From assembly GCF_002116905.1 (NCBI RefSeq), contig NZ_CP015118.1, forward strand, positions 4,836,001-4,900,000: DNA of 64,000 nt, read 5' to 3'. Positions 16,329 to 25,274 of this stretch are shown here, piece by piece. The translations under genes were made by a program, and so were the position numbers. The notes under the pieces were generated by a model. It did no database searches. It was given only the letters and a program-made list of their open reading frames with translations, and was not told where the DNA came from. The stretch is from Piscinibacter gummiphilus. GTDB taxonomy: Bacteria > Pseudomonadota > Gammaproteobacteria > Burkholderiales > Burkholderiaceae_C. Within the stretch, counting starts at the first letter, position 1. The number at the start of each line of letters is the position of its first letter.

Positions 16329-16949
16329 ATGGACTACCCCGGCAACCTCTTCGTCGTCGCCGCCCCGAGCGGCGCCGGCAAGTCGAGCCTCGTGAAGGCG
16401 CTGCTCGAACTCGATTCGCACCTCGTCGTGTCGGTCTCCCACACCACGCGCAAGCCGCGCGGGCAGGAGCAGCACGGGCGGGAATACCTGTTCGTGGACC
16501 CCGCCACGTTCCAGTCCATGATCGACGCGGAAGACTTCGTCGAATGGGCGGAGGTGCACGGCAACCGCTACGGCACGTCGCGCGCGGCCATCATGGAACG
16601 CGTGGCCGTGGGCCAGGACGTGGTGCTCGAGATCGACTACCAGGGCGCCCTGCAGATCAAGAAGCTGTACCCGAACGCCATCCTGATCTTCATCCTGCCC
16701 CCGAGCTGGGAAGAGCTGGCCCAGCGCCTGGCCCGCCGTGGCGAGGACGCCGACGACGTGATCGCCCAGCGCCTCGTGAACGCCCGCACGGAGGTCGACC
16801 AGGCCCGGCACTTCGACTTCGTTATAATCAACGCCCTGTTCGAAACCGCGCTGTTCGATCTGAAAGCGATCGTCCATGCGCAGCGGCTCAAGTACGCGGT
16901 GCAGAAGAAGGCCAAGCCTTCGGTGTTCGCAGCCCTCGGACTGAACTGA
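16329..16949 (+). CDS. gmk: Guanylate kinase
   Basis: A 206-residue guanylate kinase that phosphorylates GMP to GDP, supplying GTP and the (p)ppGpp pathway. The P-loop APSGAGKSSLVKAL lies near residue 12, the GMP-binding SHTTRKPRGQEQHGREYLFV near 38, and EIDYQGALQIKK near 100. The lid RRGEDADDVIAQRL follows. Length and order are normal. It lies between yicC and rpoZ, 31 bases before the latter, the classical gmk-rpoZ-spoT arrangement. Confidence 0.97.
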   Translation: MDYPGNLFVVAAPSGAGKSSLVKALLELDSHLVVSVSHTTRKPRGQEQHGREYLFVDPATFQSMIDAEDFVEWAEVHGNRYGTSRAAIMERVAVGQDVVLEIDYQGALQIKKLYPNAILIFILPPSWEELAQRLARRGEDADDVIAQRLVNARTEVDQARHFDFVIINALFETALFDLKAIVHAQRLKYAVQKKAKPSVFAALGLN

Positions 16950-16980
16950 TCTTTCTTTTCGCTTTCCCCGGAGTGACCCC

Positions 16981-17184
16981 ATGGCCCGCATCACCGTCGA
17001 AGACTGCCTGACCAAGATCCCGAACCGCTTCCAGCTGGTTCTGGCCGCCACGTACCGTGCGCGCATGCTGAGCCAGGGCCACGCCCCGAAGATCGAGACG
17101 AAGAACAAGCCCGGCGTGACCGCGCTGCGCGAGATCGCCGCCGGCGAGATCGGCATCGAGATGCTGCGCAAGGTCCCGGTCTGA
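16981..17184 (+). CDS. rpoZ: DNA-directed RNA polymerase omega subunit
   Basis: A 67-residue omega subunit that helps assemble RNA polymerase and forms part of a ppGpp site. It starts ARITVEDCLTKIPNRFQLVL, with the family signature NRFQLVLAATYRAR, and ends in a variable acidic helix typical of betaproteobacteria. GGAGTG lies eight bases before the ATG. It follows gmk, ends at a strong terminator (17208-17233), and precedes spoT, which has its own short leader. Confidence 0.97.
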   Translation: MARITVEDCLTKIPNRFQLVLAATYRARMLSQGHAPKIETKNKPGVTALREIAAGEIGIEMLRKVPV

Positions 17185-17207
17185 TCGAACCGGCTCCTGC
17201 GTGAACG

Positions 17208-17233
17208 ACGGCCCTTCGGGGCCGTTTTGTTTT
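17208..17233 (+). terminator. Rho-independent terminator after rpoZ
   Basis: A 7-base-pair stem ACGGCCC/GGGCCGT with a TTCG tetraloop, followed by TTTTGTTTT. It ends the yicC-gmk-rpoZ transcript 24 bases after the rpoZ stop. Confidence 0.92.
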
Positions 17234-17287
17234 GTGGCGGACAACCCTGCGAGGTACGCTCCCCGGCAATCGGGGTAAATTAGGGGG

Positions 17288-19570
17288 ATGGGCGCCCCCT
17301 CCTCCTCGCTGCGAAAACCTGAAGTTTCCGGTTCCGGCCGTCGGAACCCGCCCCCGTCGTTGCCTGCGGCCGCCACCGACGCGGCCGCTGCCTCGTTTGC
17401 CGCGCTGACGCACAAGCTCGACTACCTCGACCCGGCCGACATCAAGCGCGTGCGCGACGCGTACCGTTTCGCCGACGAGGCCCACCTGGGCCAGTTCCGC
17501 GCCAGCGGCGAGCCGTACATCACCCACCCCATCGCCGTCGCCGGCATGTGCGCCGAGTGGAAGCTCGACGCCCAGGCGATCATGGCCGCGCTGATGCACG
17601 ACGCCATGGAGGACTGCGGCGTCACGAAGGTGGAACTGATCGAGCGCTTCGGCGCCCCCACCGCCGACCTGGTCGACGGACTCACGAAGCTCGACAAGCT
17701 GCAGTTCTCCACGAAGGAGGAATCGCAGGCCGAGTCGTTCCGCAAGATGCTGCTGGCGATGGCGCGCGACGTGCGGGTCATCCTGATCAAGCTGGCCGAC
17801 CGCCTGCACAACATGCGCACGATGTCGGCCATGGCCGCGTCGAAGAGCGTGCGCATCGCCCGCGAGACGCTCGAGATCTACGCCCCCATCGCGCACCGCC
17901 TGGGCCTGAACCAGACCTACCGCGAGCTGCAGGAGCTGTCCTTCCAGTACCTGCGCCGCTGGCGCCACGCCGCGCTGTCGAAGGCCGTGCTGCGCGCGCG
18001 GGGCTACCGCCGCGACATCGTCGACCGCATCCAGCGCGAGGTGGAGAAGGCCTTCGCCGACCAGGGCGCCAAGGCGCAGGTGTACGGTCGCGAGAAGACG
18101 CTCTACTCGATCTACACGAAGATGCGCGAGAAGCACCTGAGCTTCGCGCAGGTCAACGACATCTTCGGTTTCCGCATCGTGGTGGCCACGCTCCCGGAGT
18201 GCTACCTCGCGCTCGGCGTGCTGCACCAGCTCTACAAGCCGCTGCCCGGCCGCTTCAAGGACTACATCGCGATCCCGAAGGCCAACGGCTACCAGTCGCT
18301 GCACACCACGCTCGTCAGCCCGCTCGGCACCGCGGTCGAGTTCCAGATCCGCACCGACGCCATGCACGCCGTGGCCGAGAAAGGCATCGCGGCGCACTGG
18401 ATGTACAAGGCCGGCGGCGGCCAGGTGCAGGACGCACAGCGCCTGGGCGCCCTGTGGCTGCAATCGCTCGTCGACATCCAGGACGAGACCCGCGACGCCA
18501 GCGAGTTCCTCGAACACGTCAAGATCGACCTGTTCCCGGACGCGGTCTACGTGTTCACGCCCAAGTCGAAGATCATGGCGCTGCCCCGCGGCGCCACGCC
18601 GGTCGACTTCGCCTACGCCATCCACTCCGACATCGGCGACCACTGCGTGGCGGCCAAGGTCAACGGCGACCCGGTGGCGCTGCGCACCGAGCTGCGCAGC
18701 GGCGACGTCGTGGAGGTCATCACCGCGCCGGGCGCCCGCCCGAACCCGGGCTGGCTCAACTTCGTGCGCACGGGCCGCGCCCGCTCGAAGATCCGGCACT
18801 ACCTGAAGAACATGGAGCAGGAGGAGTCGCAGCAGCTCGGCGAGAAGCTCCTCGCGCAGGCGCTGCGGGCCGAGGGCCTCACGCTGCCGCCGGCCGACGC
18901 CCCCGACGCCCCGGCGGGAAGCCTCTGGCAGCAGCTCACGCGCTGGAGCGGCAACCGCACGCGCGCCGACCTGCTGATCGACGTGGGCCTCGGCCGCAAG
19001 ATCGCCACCATCGTGGCCAAGCGCCTGGCCCAGCTGATGGTGGAACACGGCGTCAAGCCCGACGCGCTCACGCTCACGATGGGCCGCTACGCCGCCGCCG
19101 ACGACGCCACGCCCACCCAGGGCCTCGTGGTCATCGACGGTGCCGAGGGCGCGTCGGTGCAGCTCGCCACCTGCTGCCGCCCCATCCCGGGCGACCCGAT
19201 CGTGGGCTACCTGGGCCGCGGCGAGGGCCTGATGGTGCACACCGCCGAATGCGGCGTCGGCAAGCGCCTGTTCGAACGCGACAGCGAACGCTGGATGACG
19301 GTCGACTGGGCGGAGGAACCCACCCGTGCCTTCGAGACCGGCGTCACCATCCTGCTGAAGAACGGCAAGGGCGTGCTCGCCCAGATCGCGGCGGCGGTGA
19401 GTTCGGCCGAGGCCGACATCACGCACATCGAGATGGGGAACGAGCCGGCGTCCGAGACGGCGGAGCTGCAACTGCTGATCAGCGTGCGGGACCGGCTGCA
19501 CCTGGCCGACGTGATGCGCACGTTGCGGCGGGCGAGTGCGGTGCTGCGGGTGACCCGCGTGCGGCCGTGA
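17288..19570 (+). CDS. spoT: Bifunctional (p)ppGpp synthetase/hydrolase
   Basis: A 760-residue RelA/SpoT homologue that makes and degrades (p)ppGpp in the stringent response. The HD hydrolase domain (about 50-200) keeps YITHPIAVAG and HDAMED, so hydrolysis is expected. The synthetase domain (about 250-370) has GREKTLYSIYTKM and DIFGFRIVV. A TGS domain (about 415-475, DAVYVFTPKSKIMALPRGAT) and a C-terminal ACT domain (about 685-755) follow. The N-terminal 35 residues are Pro/Ala-rich. The start at 17288 follows AGGGGG. It comes after rpoZ, separated by a terminator, and is convergent with greB with no gap. Confidence 0.95.
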   Translation: MGAPSSSLRKPEVSGSGRRNPPPSLPAAATDAAAASFAALTHKLDYLDPADIKRVRDAYRFADEAHLGQFRASGEPYITHPIAVAGMCAEWKLDAQAIMAALMHDAMEDCGVTKVELIERFGAPTADLVDGLTKLDKLQFSTKEESQAESFRKMLLAMARDVRVILIKLADRLHNMRTMSAMAASKSVRIARETLEIYAPIAHRLGLNQTYRELQELSFQYLRRWRHAALSKAVLRARGYRRDIVDRIQREVEKAFADQGAKAQVYGREKTLYSIYTKMREKHLSFAQVNDIFGFRIVVATLPECYLALGVLHQLYKPLPGRFKDYIAIPKANGYQSLHTTLVSPLGTAVEFQIRTDAMHAVAEKGIAAHWMYKAGGGQVQDAQRLGALWLQSLVDIQDETRDASEFLEHVKIDLFPDAVYVFTPKSKIMALPRGATPVDFAYAIHSDIGDHCVAAKVNGDPVALRTELRSGDVVEVITAPGARPNPGWLNFVRTGRARSKIRHYLKNMEQEESQQLGEKLLAQALRAEGLTLPPADAPDAPAGSLWQQLTRWSGNRTRADLLIDVGLGRKIATIVAKRLAQLMVEHGVKPDALTLTMGRYAAADDATPTQGLVVIDGAEGASVQLATCCRPIPGDPIVGYLGRGEGLMVHTAECGVGKRLFERDSERWMTVDWAEEPTRAFETGVTILLKNGKGVLAQIAAAVSSAEADITHIEMGNEPASETAELQLLISVRDRLHLADVMRTLRRASAVLRVTRVRP

Positions 19571-20122
19571 TCAGGGCGCCGGGTACTTCACCTCCAGCAC
19601 TTCCACCCGCTCCACCCCACCCGGCGTCATCAGCTGCACCTCGTCCCCCACGTGCGCCTTCAGCAGCGCACGCGCGATGGGGGCGATCCAGCTGACCTCA
19701 CCGACCGTGCTGTCGGCCTCGTCGATGCCCTTGATGGTGATGGTCTTCTCCTCGCCGCGCTGGTTCTCGTAGGTGACGGTGGCGCCGAAGAACACCTGGT
19801 CGCGGCCGTGGTGCAGCGACGGGTCGGTGACTTCGGCGATGTCGAGCCGCTTCGTGAGGAAGCGGATGCGCCGGTCGATCTCGCGCAGGCGCTTCTTGCC
19901 GTAGAGGTAGTCGCCGTTCTCCGAGCGGTCGCCGTTCTTGGCGGCCCAGGACACCACCTCGACCACCTTCGGGCGCTCGACGTCGAGCAGCGAGATCAGT
20001 TCCTCGCGCAGCCGCCGGTAGCCAGCGGGCGTGATGTAGTTCTTCCCGCCCGCGGGCAGGGCCGGCAGCGCGAGGTCGTCGTCGTCGTCGCCGTCGGATT
20101 CCTTCGTGAAAGCCTTGCTCAT
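19571..20122 (-). CDS. greB: Transcription elongation factor GreB
   Basis: A 183-residue Gre factor that rescues backtracked RNA polymerase by stimulating transcript cleavage. KNYITPAGYRRLREEL near residue 27 begins the coiled coil, and GDRSENGDYLYGKKRLREIDRR near 63 holds the two acidic tip residues needed for cleavage. The FKBP-like domain follows with VFFGATVTYE and VSWIAPIARAL. The run GDYLYGKKRLRE is the GreB form and separates it from GreA. An acidic stretch of five Asp near residue 12 is unusual. Its stop touches the spoT stop head to head. Confidence 0.94.
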   Translation of the reverse strand: MSKAFTKESDGDDDDDLALPALPAGGKNYITPAGYRRLREELISLLDVERPKVVEVVSWAAKNGDRSENGDYLYGKKRLREIDRRIRFLTKRLDIAEVTDPSLHHGRDQVFFGATVTYENQRGEEKTITIKGIDEADSTVGEVSWIAPIARALLKAHVGDEVQLMTPGGVERVEVLEVKYPAP

Positions 20123-20224
20123 GCACGAATCCTCTCACTTTTTGGCAGCCGTCACGGAACCGGGGACAGGTTTTGGGCATCATGGGCCAACGCTCACTTC
20201 GTGCCGATCCGAACGTTCCTGCCG

Positions 20225-21349
20225 ATGACCCTCGACATCCAGACCATCCTCGTGGTGCTGCTCGCCAACGTCATCGGCACGGCCGTCGCCCTGCCGGTGC
20301 TGATGGGATGGCGCGTCAGCCGCGCCGCCCGTGCCTTCCAGGGCGCGGCGGTGGCGCAGGCCGTGGGCTGGACCGCCTTCCTGGTGGCGCCCCGCATCGG
20401 CGACCGGTGGGTCTCCACGCTGTCGATGGCGTGCCTGGCCGCGAGCTTCGTGCTGCTCTGGACCGCGCTCGACACCTGGCTGGGCAAGCGGCGCGGACAC
20501 CGCCTGATGCTCGCGCTCGCGGTGGCCGTGCCGGCCGGCTACGGCCTCGGCTTCGCGTCGTACCCGTTCCGCGTGGGCTGGTCCAACGCCGGTTTCGCGC
20601 TTCAGCTCGCCCTGCTGTGTTTCGCCCTCGCCAGCCCCGCCCCGCACGCCAGCCGGCGCTGGCGCGGCCTCGTGCTGCTGTGCCTGCTGGCGCTGGCCGT
20701 CGTGACCCTGTGGCGCGGTGTGCTGGGCGCCTTCTTCACCGAGGCCTACCCGTTCTACCGCGCCACGCATCCCGTCAACGTGGCGGCCGCACTGCTGTAC
20801 CACGTGGCGCTGGCGCTCTCCACCATCGGCTTCCTCGTCGCCTGGCGCGAGGAGGCGGAGCGCGAACTCCGGGTGCAGGCCAGCACCGACGGGCTCACCG
20901 GACTGCTCAACCGCCAGGCCTTCGCCGGGCGGGCGGGCGACGTCATCGCCGCGGCGCAACGCTACCGCGAACCGCTGGCGCTCCTGATGATCGACATCGA
21001 CCACTTCAAGCGCATCAACGACACCCGAGGCCACGCCGCCGGCGACGAGGCGCTGCGCACCGTCGCCCGGGCGCTGAAAGCCAGCGCTCGCCGTGGCGAC
21101 CTGGTCTCGCGCCACGGCGGCGAGGAGTTCTGCGTGTTGATGACCCACGCCGGCATGGCCGAGGCCGCCGCATTCGACCGCCGCCTGCGGGAACGGCTCG
21201 CCCGCGAACCGGACGGCGCGCCGGGGCTCAGCGCGGGCGCGGCCACCCTCCTCCCCGACGACACCCTCGACCAGTTGGTGCACCGCGCGGACCAGGCGCT
21301 GTACCGGGCCAAGGCGGAAGGCCGGGGACGCCTGGTGCACGCCGCGTGA
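20225..21349 (+). CDS. Membrane-anchored diguanylate cyclase (GGEEF)
   Basis: A 374-residue cyclase. The N-terminal 210 residues contain about six hydrophobic segments (for example IQTILVVLLANVIGTAVALP) and form an unclassified membrane sensor. The GGDEF domain covers 220-370, with GLTGLLNRQAF, LMIDIDHFKRINDTRGH and the active RHGGEEF. RRGD five residues ahead of GGEEF is an intact RxxD inhibitory site, so c-di-GMP feedback is likely. The ATG at 20225 begins the first hydrophobic segment. It is divergent from greB and followed by another c-di-GMP protein on the same strand, but with its own leader. The signal sensed is unknown. Confidence 0.9.
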   Translation: MTLDIQTILVVLLANVIGTAVALPVLMGWRVSRAARAFQGAAVAQAVGWTAFLVAPRIGDRWVSTLSMACLAASFVLLWTALDTWLGKRRGHRLMLALAVAVPAGYGLGFASYPFRVGWSNAGFALQLALLCFALASPAPHASRRWRGLVLLCLLALAVVTLWRGVLGAFFTEAYPFYRATHPVNVAAALLYHVALALSTIGFLVAWREEAERELRVQASTDGLTGLLNRQAFAGRAGDVIAAAQRYREPLALLMIDIDHFKRINDTRGHAAGDEALRTVARALKASARRGDLVSRHGGEEFCVLMTHAGMAEAAAFDRRLRERLAREPDGAPGLSAGAATLLPDDTLDQLVHRADQALYRAKAEGRGRLVHAA

Positions 21350-21464
21350 GGTATCGCACGGCACCTCCGGCCGCGGTGGCCGATCGGCCGGGTTCCCGCT
21401 CAATCGTGACCGGAAACATCCGATAGTCAGCCGGGGACGGCACATTCGCCGCCCTGTCACCCCT

Positions 21465-21473
21465 CCCCCCCCC
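21465..21473 (+). repeat. Nine-base C homopolymer upstream of the GGDEF-EAL gene
   Basis: A run of nine C lies 24 bases before the ATG at 21498, in the 148-base gap after the cyclase gene. Runs of this length can slip during replication. Nothing shows that this one does. Confidence 0.6.
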
Positions 21474-21497
21474 GCACCGAGGTCCGTTGCGCCCAAG

Positions 21498-23594
21498 ATG
21501 AACACCGAGAGCCGCGATCTCCCTTCGCTCGTTCCGTCCACCGGCGACCGCCGCTGGGCGGGGCTGCGGGATGCGCTCCAGGTGGTGGGCCGGATTCGCT
21601 GGTCCGCGAAGGACGAGCGCATCGAAGCGTGCGCCGACACCCGCCGGCTGCTGCGCCTGCCCGCGGGCGACCGCCTCGAACTCGTCCCCCTCGTCTCGCT
21701 GATCCGCCGCGGCCGCCTCGGCGCGCTGCGCAAGGCCTGGCTCGACGCCGTCTCGGCCCGCCAGCCCCAGGTGGTGATCGACGTGCCGCTCGTCCACGAC
21801 GGGGGCGTGCACCAGCACGTGCGCATCGCCGTCGCGATCGACTACGGCCCGAACGGCGAGCCGCTCGACTGCGAAGGGGCGCTGCACGACATCACCGAAC
21901 ACCAACTCCTGATCGAGCGGCTGCAGATCGCCGAGCGGCGCCTCGACGAAGCCCAGGAACTGGCCCACGTGGGCCACTGGGAATGGGACTTCGCCCGCAG
22001 CCGGGCCAAGTACTCCGACCAGGCCCGCCGCATCATCGGCCTCCCGGACGGCGCCGCCCCCGACCTGCAGCAGTTCGCGCGCACCATCCCCGACGAGCAG
22101 CGTCCGGCCATCGTCGACGGCTTCACGGCCGCGCTGGCGCAGCGCCAGCCCACCTTCCGCTACGCGTACCACGCGACCGGCACCGATGGCCGGCGGCGCG
22201 ACTTCCACGGCGTGGTCAAGGTGCTCTACAACCGCGGCCGTGCGCCGCGCCAACTGCTCGGCACCATCCAGGACGTGACCGAGCTGAGCGCCTACCGGGA
22301 GCGGCTGCACGCCCTCTCCAACTACGACCCGCTCACGCAGCTGCCCAACCGCTCGATGTTCGTCGACCGCACCCGCACCGCGATGGCCGACGCCGCCCGC
22401 GACGGCAAGGTGCTCGGGGTGCTGATGCTCGACCTCGACCAGTTCAAGCACGTCAACGAATCGCTCGGCCACGCGAGCGGGGACGAGCTGATCAAGCAGG
22501 CCGCGCAACGCCTCACCAGCGCGCTGCGCGACCATGACACGGTGGCCCGCCCCGGCGGTGACGAGTTCGCCGTGCTGCTGCCCGCCGTGCGCGCCGCGGT
22601 TGACCTGGACCTGATCGCCAACAAGCTGCTGCGGGCCTTCGAGTCGCCCTTCCGCCTGCTGAACCGCGACGTGTTCGTCACGACCAGCATCGGCGCCGCG
22701 CTGTTCCCGGCAGATGCGGACCACCCCGACCAGCTGGTGCTGCATGCCGACGCGGCGCTGTCGGAAGCCAAGGCGCGCGGCCGCAACAACGTCCGCTTCT
22801 ACTCGCCGCAGCTGACCGCCCAGGCCTCGGCCCGCCTCGCGCTCGAGACCGAGCTGCGCCAGGCCGTCGACCAGGACCAACTCGTGCTGCACTTCCAGCC
22901 CAAGTTCGACCTCGCGAGTGGCGACCTCGTGGGCGCCGAGGCGCTGATGCGCTGGAACCATCCCGCACGCGGCATGGTGTCGCCGGTGCAGTTCATCCCC
23001 GTGGCCGAGGAGACCGGCCTGATCGTGCCGATGGGCGCGTGGGCGCTGCACCAGGCGTGCCGGGCAGCGGTCACATGGAACCAGCGTCCCGCCGCGCGCC
23101 AGGTGAAGGTCGCGGTGAACCTGTCGGCCCGCCAGTTCGCCACGGGTCAGCTCGTGGAGACCGTGTGCGAGGCCCTGTCCAGCACCGGCTGCCTGCCCCA
23201 GTGGCTCGAGCTCGAGATCACCGAAAGCCTGCTGATCGACAAGCGCAGCAACGTCCGCGAAGACCTCGAAACCCTGGCCGCGCTGGGCGTGACCATCGCG
23301 CTCGACGACTTCGGCACGGGCTACTCCGCGCTCAGCTACCTCACGCACTTCCCCGTGCACACGCTGAAGATCGACCGGTCCTTCGTGAAGGACCTGCCGG
23401 GCGACCGCCAGAGCGGCGAACTCGTGAAGGCGATCGTGTCGCTCGGCCGCAGCCTGAACATGGAGCTGGTGGCCGAGGGGGTCGAGACCGACGAACAGTC
23501 CCGCCTGCTCGCCGCCATCGGCTGCCACATGGCCCAGGGTTTCCTGCTCGGCCGGCCGGTACCGCAGGACCAGTTCGAGGCCCTGCTCGGCTGA
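21498..23594 (+). CDS. PAS-GGDEF-EAL c-di-GMP protein
   Basis: A 698-residue soluble protein. Two PAS-like regions (about 15-135 and 145-260, the second with ELAHVGHWEWDF) precede a GGDEF domain (265-425, motif RPGGDEF) and an EAL domain (440-698). The EAL domain keeps EALMRW, NLSARQF, the ELEITES glutamate, the DDFGTGYS catalytic loop and KIDRSF, so phosphodiesterase activity is expected. GGDEF is also intact, so the protein may be bifunctional or use GGDEF to sense GTP. No RxxD site lies five residues before GGDEF; the residues there are RDHD, which fits the pattern loosely. It is convergent with the xylosidase gene. Confidence 0.92.
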   Translation: MNTESRDLPSLVPSTGDRRWAGLRDALQVVGRIRWSAKDERIEACADTRRLLRLPAGDRLELVPLVSLIRRGRLGALRKAWLDAVSARQPQVVIDVPLVHDGGVHQHVRIAVAIDYGPNGEPLDCEGALHDITEHQLLIERLQIAERRLDEAQELAHVGHWEWDFARSRAKYSDQARRIIGLPDGAAPDLQQFARTIPDEQRPAIVDGFTAALAQRQPTFRYAYHATGTDGRRRDFHGVVKVLYNRGRAPRQLLGTIQDVTELSAYRERLHALSNYDPLTQLPNRSMFVDRTRTAMADAARDGKVLGVLMLDLDQFKHVNESLGHASGDELIKQAAQRLTSALRDHDTVARPGGDEFAVLLPAVRAAVDLDLIANKLLRAFESPFRLLNRDVFVTTSIGAALFPADADHPDQLVLHADAALSEAKARGRNNVRFYSPQLTAQASARLALETELRQAVDQDQLVLHFQPKFDLASGDLVGAEALMRWNHPARGMVSPVQFIPVAEETGLIVPMGAWALHQACRAAVTWNQRPAARQVKVAVNLSARQFATGQLVETVCEALSSTGCLPQWLELEITESLLIDKRSNVREDLETLAALGVTIALDDFGTGYSALSYLTHFPVHTLKIDRSFVKDLPGDRQSGELVKAIVSLGRSLNMELVAEGVETDEQSRLLAAIGCHMAQGFLLGRPVPQDQFEALLG

Positions 23595-23607
23595 CCGGTC
23601 GGTCCGC

Positions 23608-25260
23608 TCAGTCGGTCAGTTCGCGGTACCCGAAGTGGTCGAAGTCGGCGTGCCGACGGCCACCGCCCAGGTCCTGGCAGGCCACCCCCACGTAGTTGCC
23701 CGTGAACCCGAAGCCGCGGGCGATGCCGTCCTCGAACCGGGTCGCGTGTTCGTCGGACAGCATGGCCGTCCGCAGGTCGCCGCCGATGTCCGTCCAGGCG
23801 CCGTCGTCGAGCGCGTAGGCGAAGCGGAACACCGGGCCATCGAAACGCACCTTCAATGCCACGCGCTTCGCCGAGCCCAGAGGCACCGGCGCGGCCGGTT
23901 CCGACGGCAGCCCGGAGTCGTTGACCGACAGCCGCAGCACGCGCCCGCCCGCGGTCTCGTCGAACGTGACGTGCAGGTACGCGTGGTTCTGCGTGTTGTA
24001 GTACGCGACGAGGCCGGCCATCTGCTGGAAGCCGTCCGGCGCGAACTCGACCACCGTGTCGGCCTCGCAGCGGAAGTGCTGCTGGCGCCGGGCCACGAGG
24101 CTCTGGTCGAACTGGGACATCAGCGATTCGCGGCCGCGCAGGCGCAGGAAGCCCGGGCGTTCCGACAGCGTGATCCACGACGGATCGAACGGCACGCGCA
24201 GCGAGTTGAAATGGCCCGACAGCACCCCCTCGTCGAACGTGTCGCGCTCGGGTTCGGGTTCGACCGGTGCGAGCGGCAGCGCCGGCGGCGGCAGCTCCGA
24301 CACGGGCGCGGGTCCGCCCGACGCGAGCCGCGGCCAGCCCTCGGTGGTCCACGTCACCCGCTGCAGCGCGGTCTCGCGGCCCAGCGGGCAGTGCAGGCCT
24401 TCGTAGGCCTCGGGGGCCGACGCGGGCGGCTGCTCGCGCCATTCGAGCGGGCGGCCGCACAGGTGCGCGAGGTACCACTCGCCGTTGCCGGCGTCCACGA
24501 GGCTGCCGTGGCCCGCACGCTGCAGGCCGGCCGGTGATTCGTGATGAGCGGTCAGCAGCGGATGGTGCGGACTCACCGCATAGGGACCGTCGATGGACCG
24601 CGACCGCGCGATGGTGATGGCGTGTTCGTAGAACGTGCCGCCTTCCGCGGTCAGCAGGTAGTACCACCCGTCCTTCTTGTAGAGGTGCGGACCCTCGACC
24701 ACGCCGAGGTCGGTGCCGAGGAAGATGCGCCGGACCGGGCCCTTCAGGCGCTGCGTCTCGCGGTCCCACTCCTGCATCAGGATGCCGCAGAACGGGTTGT
24801 GCCCGGCGCGGTGGTCCCACTGCATGTTGAGGAACCAGCTGCGCCCGTCGTCGTCATGGAACAGCGACGGGTCGAAGCCGCTGCTGTTCACGTACACCGG
24901 CTCCGACCACGGCCCCGCCGGGTGCGGCGCGGTGACGATGTAGTTGTGCGTGTCCTTGTACGTGCCGATGGTGCTGCGCACGTTCGTGTAGACCATGTAG
25001 AACACGCCGTCGTGGTGGCTCAGGCACGGGGCCCAGATGCCGCACGAGTCGGGGTTCCCGCGCAGGTCGAGCTGGCTCTTCCGCGTGCACGCGTACGACA
25101 GGTGCTGCCAGTTCACGAGGTCGCGCGAGTGGTGGATGCGCACGCCCGGCCACCACTCGAACGTGGACGTCGCGATGTAGAAGTCGCGGCCCACGCGCAG
25201 GATCGACGGGTCGGGGTGGAACCCCGGCAGCACCGGGTTGCGGATCATCGTCTCGGACAT
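23608..25260 (-). CDS. GH43 beta-xylosidase
   Basis: A 550-residue glycoside hydrolase of family 43. The five-bladed propeller starts at NPVLPGFHPDPSILRVG, which holds the catalytic base Asp. The pKa-modulating Asp lies in SSGFDPSLFHDDDG near residue 130, and the acid Glu in GVVEGPHLYKK near 188. The C-terminal half (about 330-550) is the beta-sandwich domain common in family 43 xylosidases. There is no signal peptide, so it cleaves imported xylo-oligosaccharides in the cytoplasm. It follows xylA by 14 bases and its product feeds xylA and xylB. An ATG at 25248 is an alternative start. Confidence 0.92.
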   Translation of the reverse strand: MSETMIRNPVLPGFHPDPSILRVGRDFYIATSTFEWWPGVRIHHSRDLVNWQHLSYACTRKSQLDLRGNPDSCGIWAPCLSHHDGVFYMVYTNVRSTIGTYKDTHNYIVTAPHPAGPWSEPVYVNSSGFDPSLFHDDDGRSWFLNMQWDHRAGHNPFCGILMQEWDRETQRLKGPVRRIFLGTDLGVVEGPHLYKKDGWYYLLTAEGGTFYEHAITIARSRSIDGPYAVSPHHPLLTAHHESPAGLQRAGHGSLVDAGNGEWYLAHLCGRPLEWREQPPASAPEAYEGLHCPLGRETALQRVTWTTEGWPRLASGGPAPVSELPPPALPLAPVEPEPERDTFDEGVLSGHFNSLRVPFDPSWITLSERPGFLRLRGRESLMSQFDQSLVARRQQHFRCEADTVVEFAPDGFQQMAGLVAYYNTQNHAYLHVTFDETAGGRVLRLSVNDSGLPSEPAAPVPLGSAKRVALKVRFDGPVFRFAYALDDGAWTDIGGDLRTAMLSDEHATRFEDGIARGFGFTGNYVGVACQDLGGGRRHADFDHFGYRELTD

Positions 25261-25274
25261 GCTCGGGGCGCTCG

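Noticed and set aside
16823..16828. Perfect TATAAT inside gmk, as an rpoZ promoter
   Set aside because: It encodes the conserved FVIIN segment of guanylate kinase, and no -35 element lies at a proper distance.
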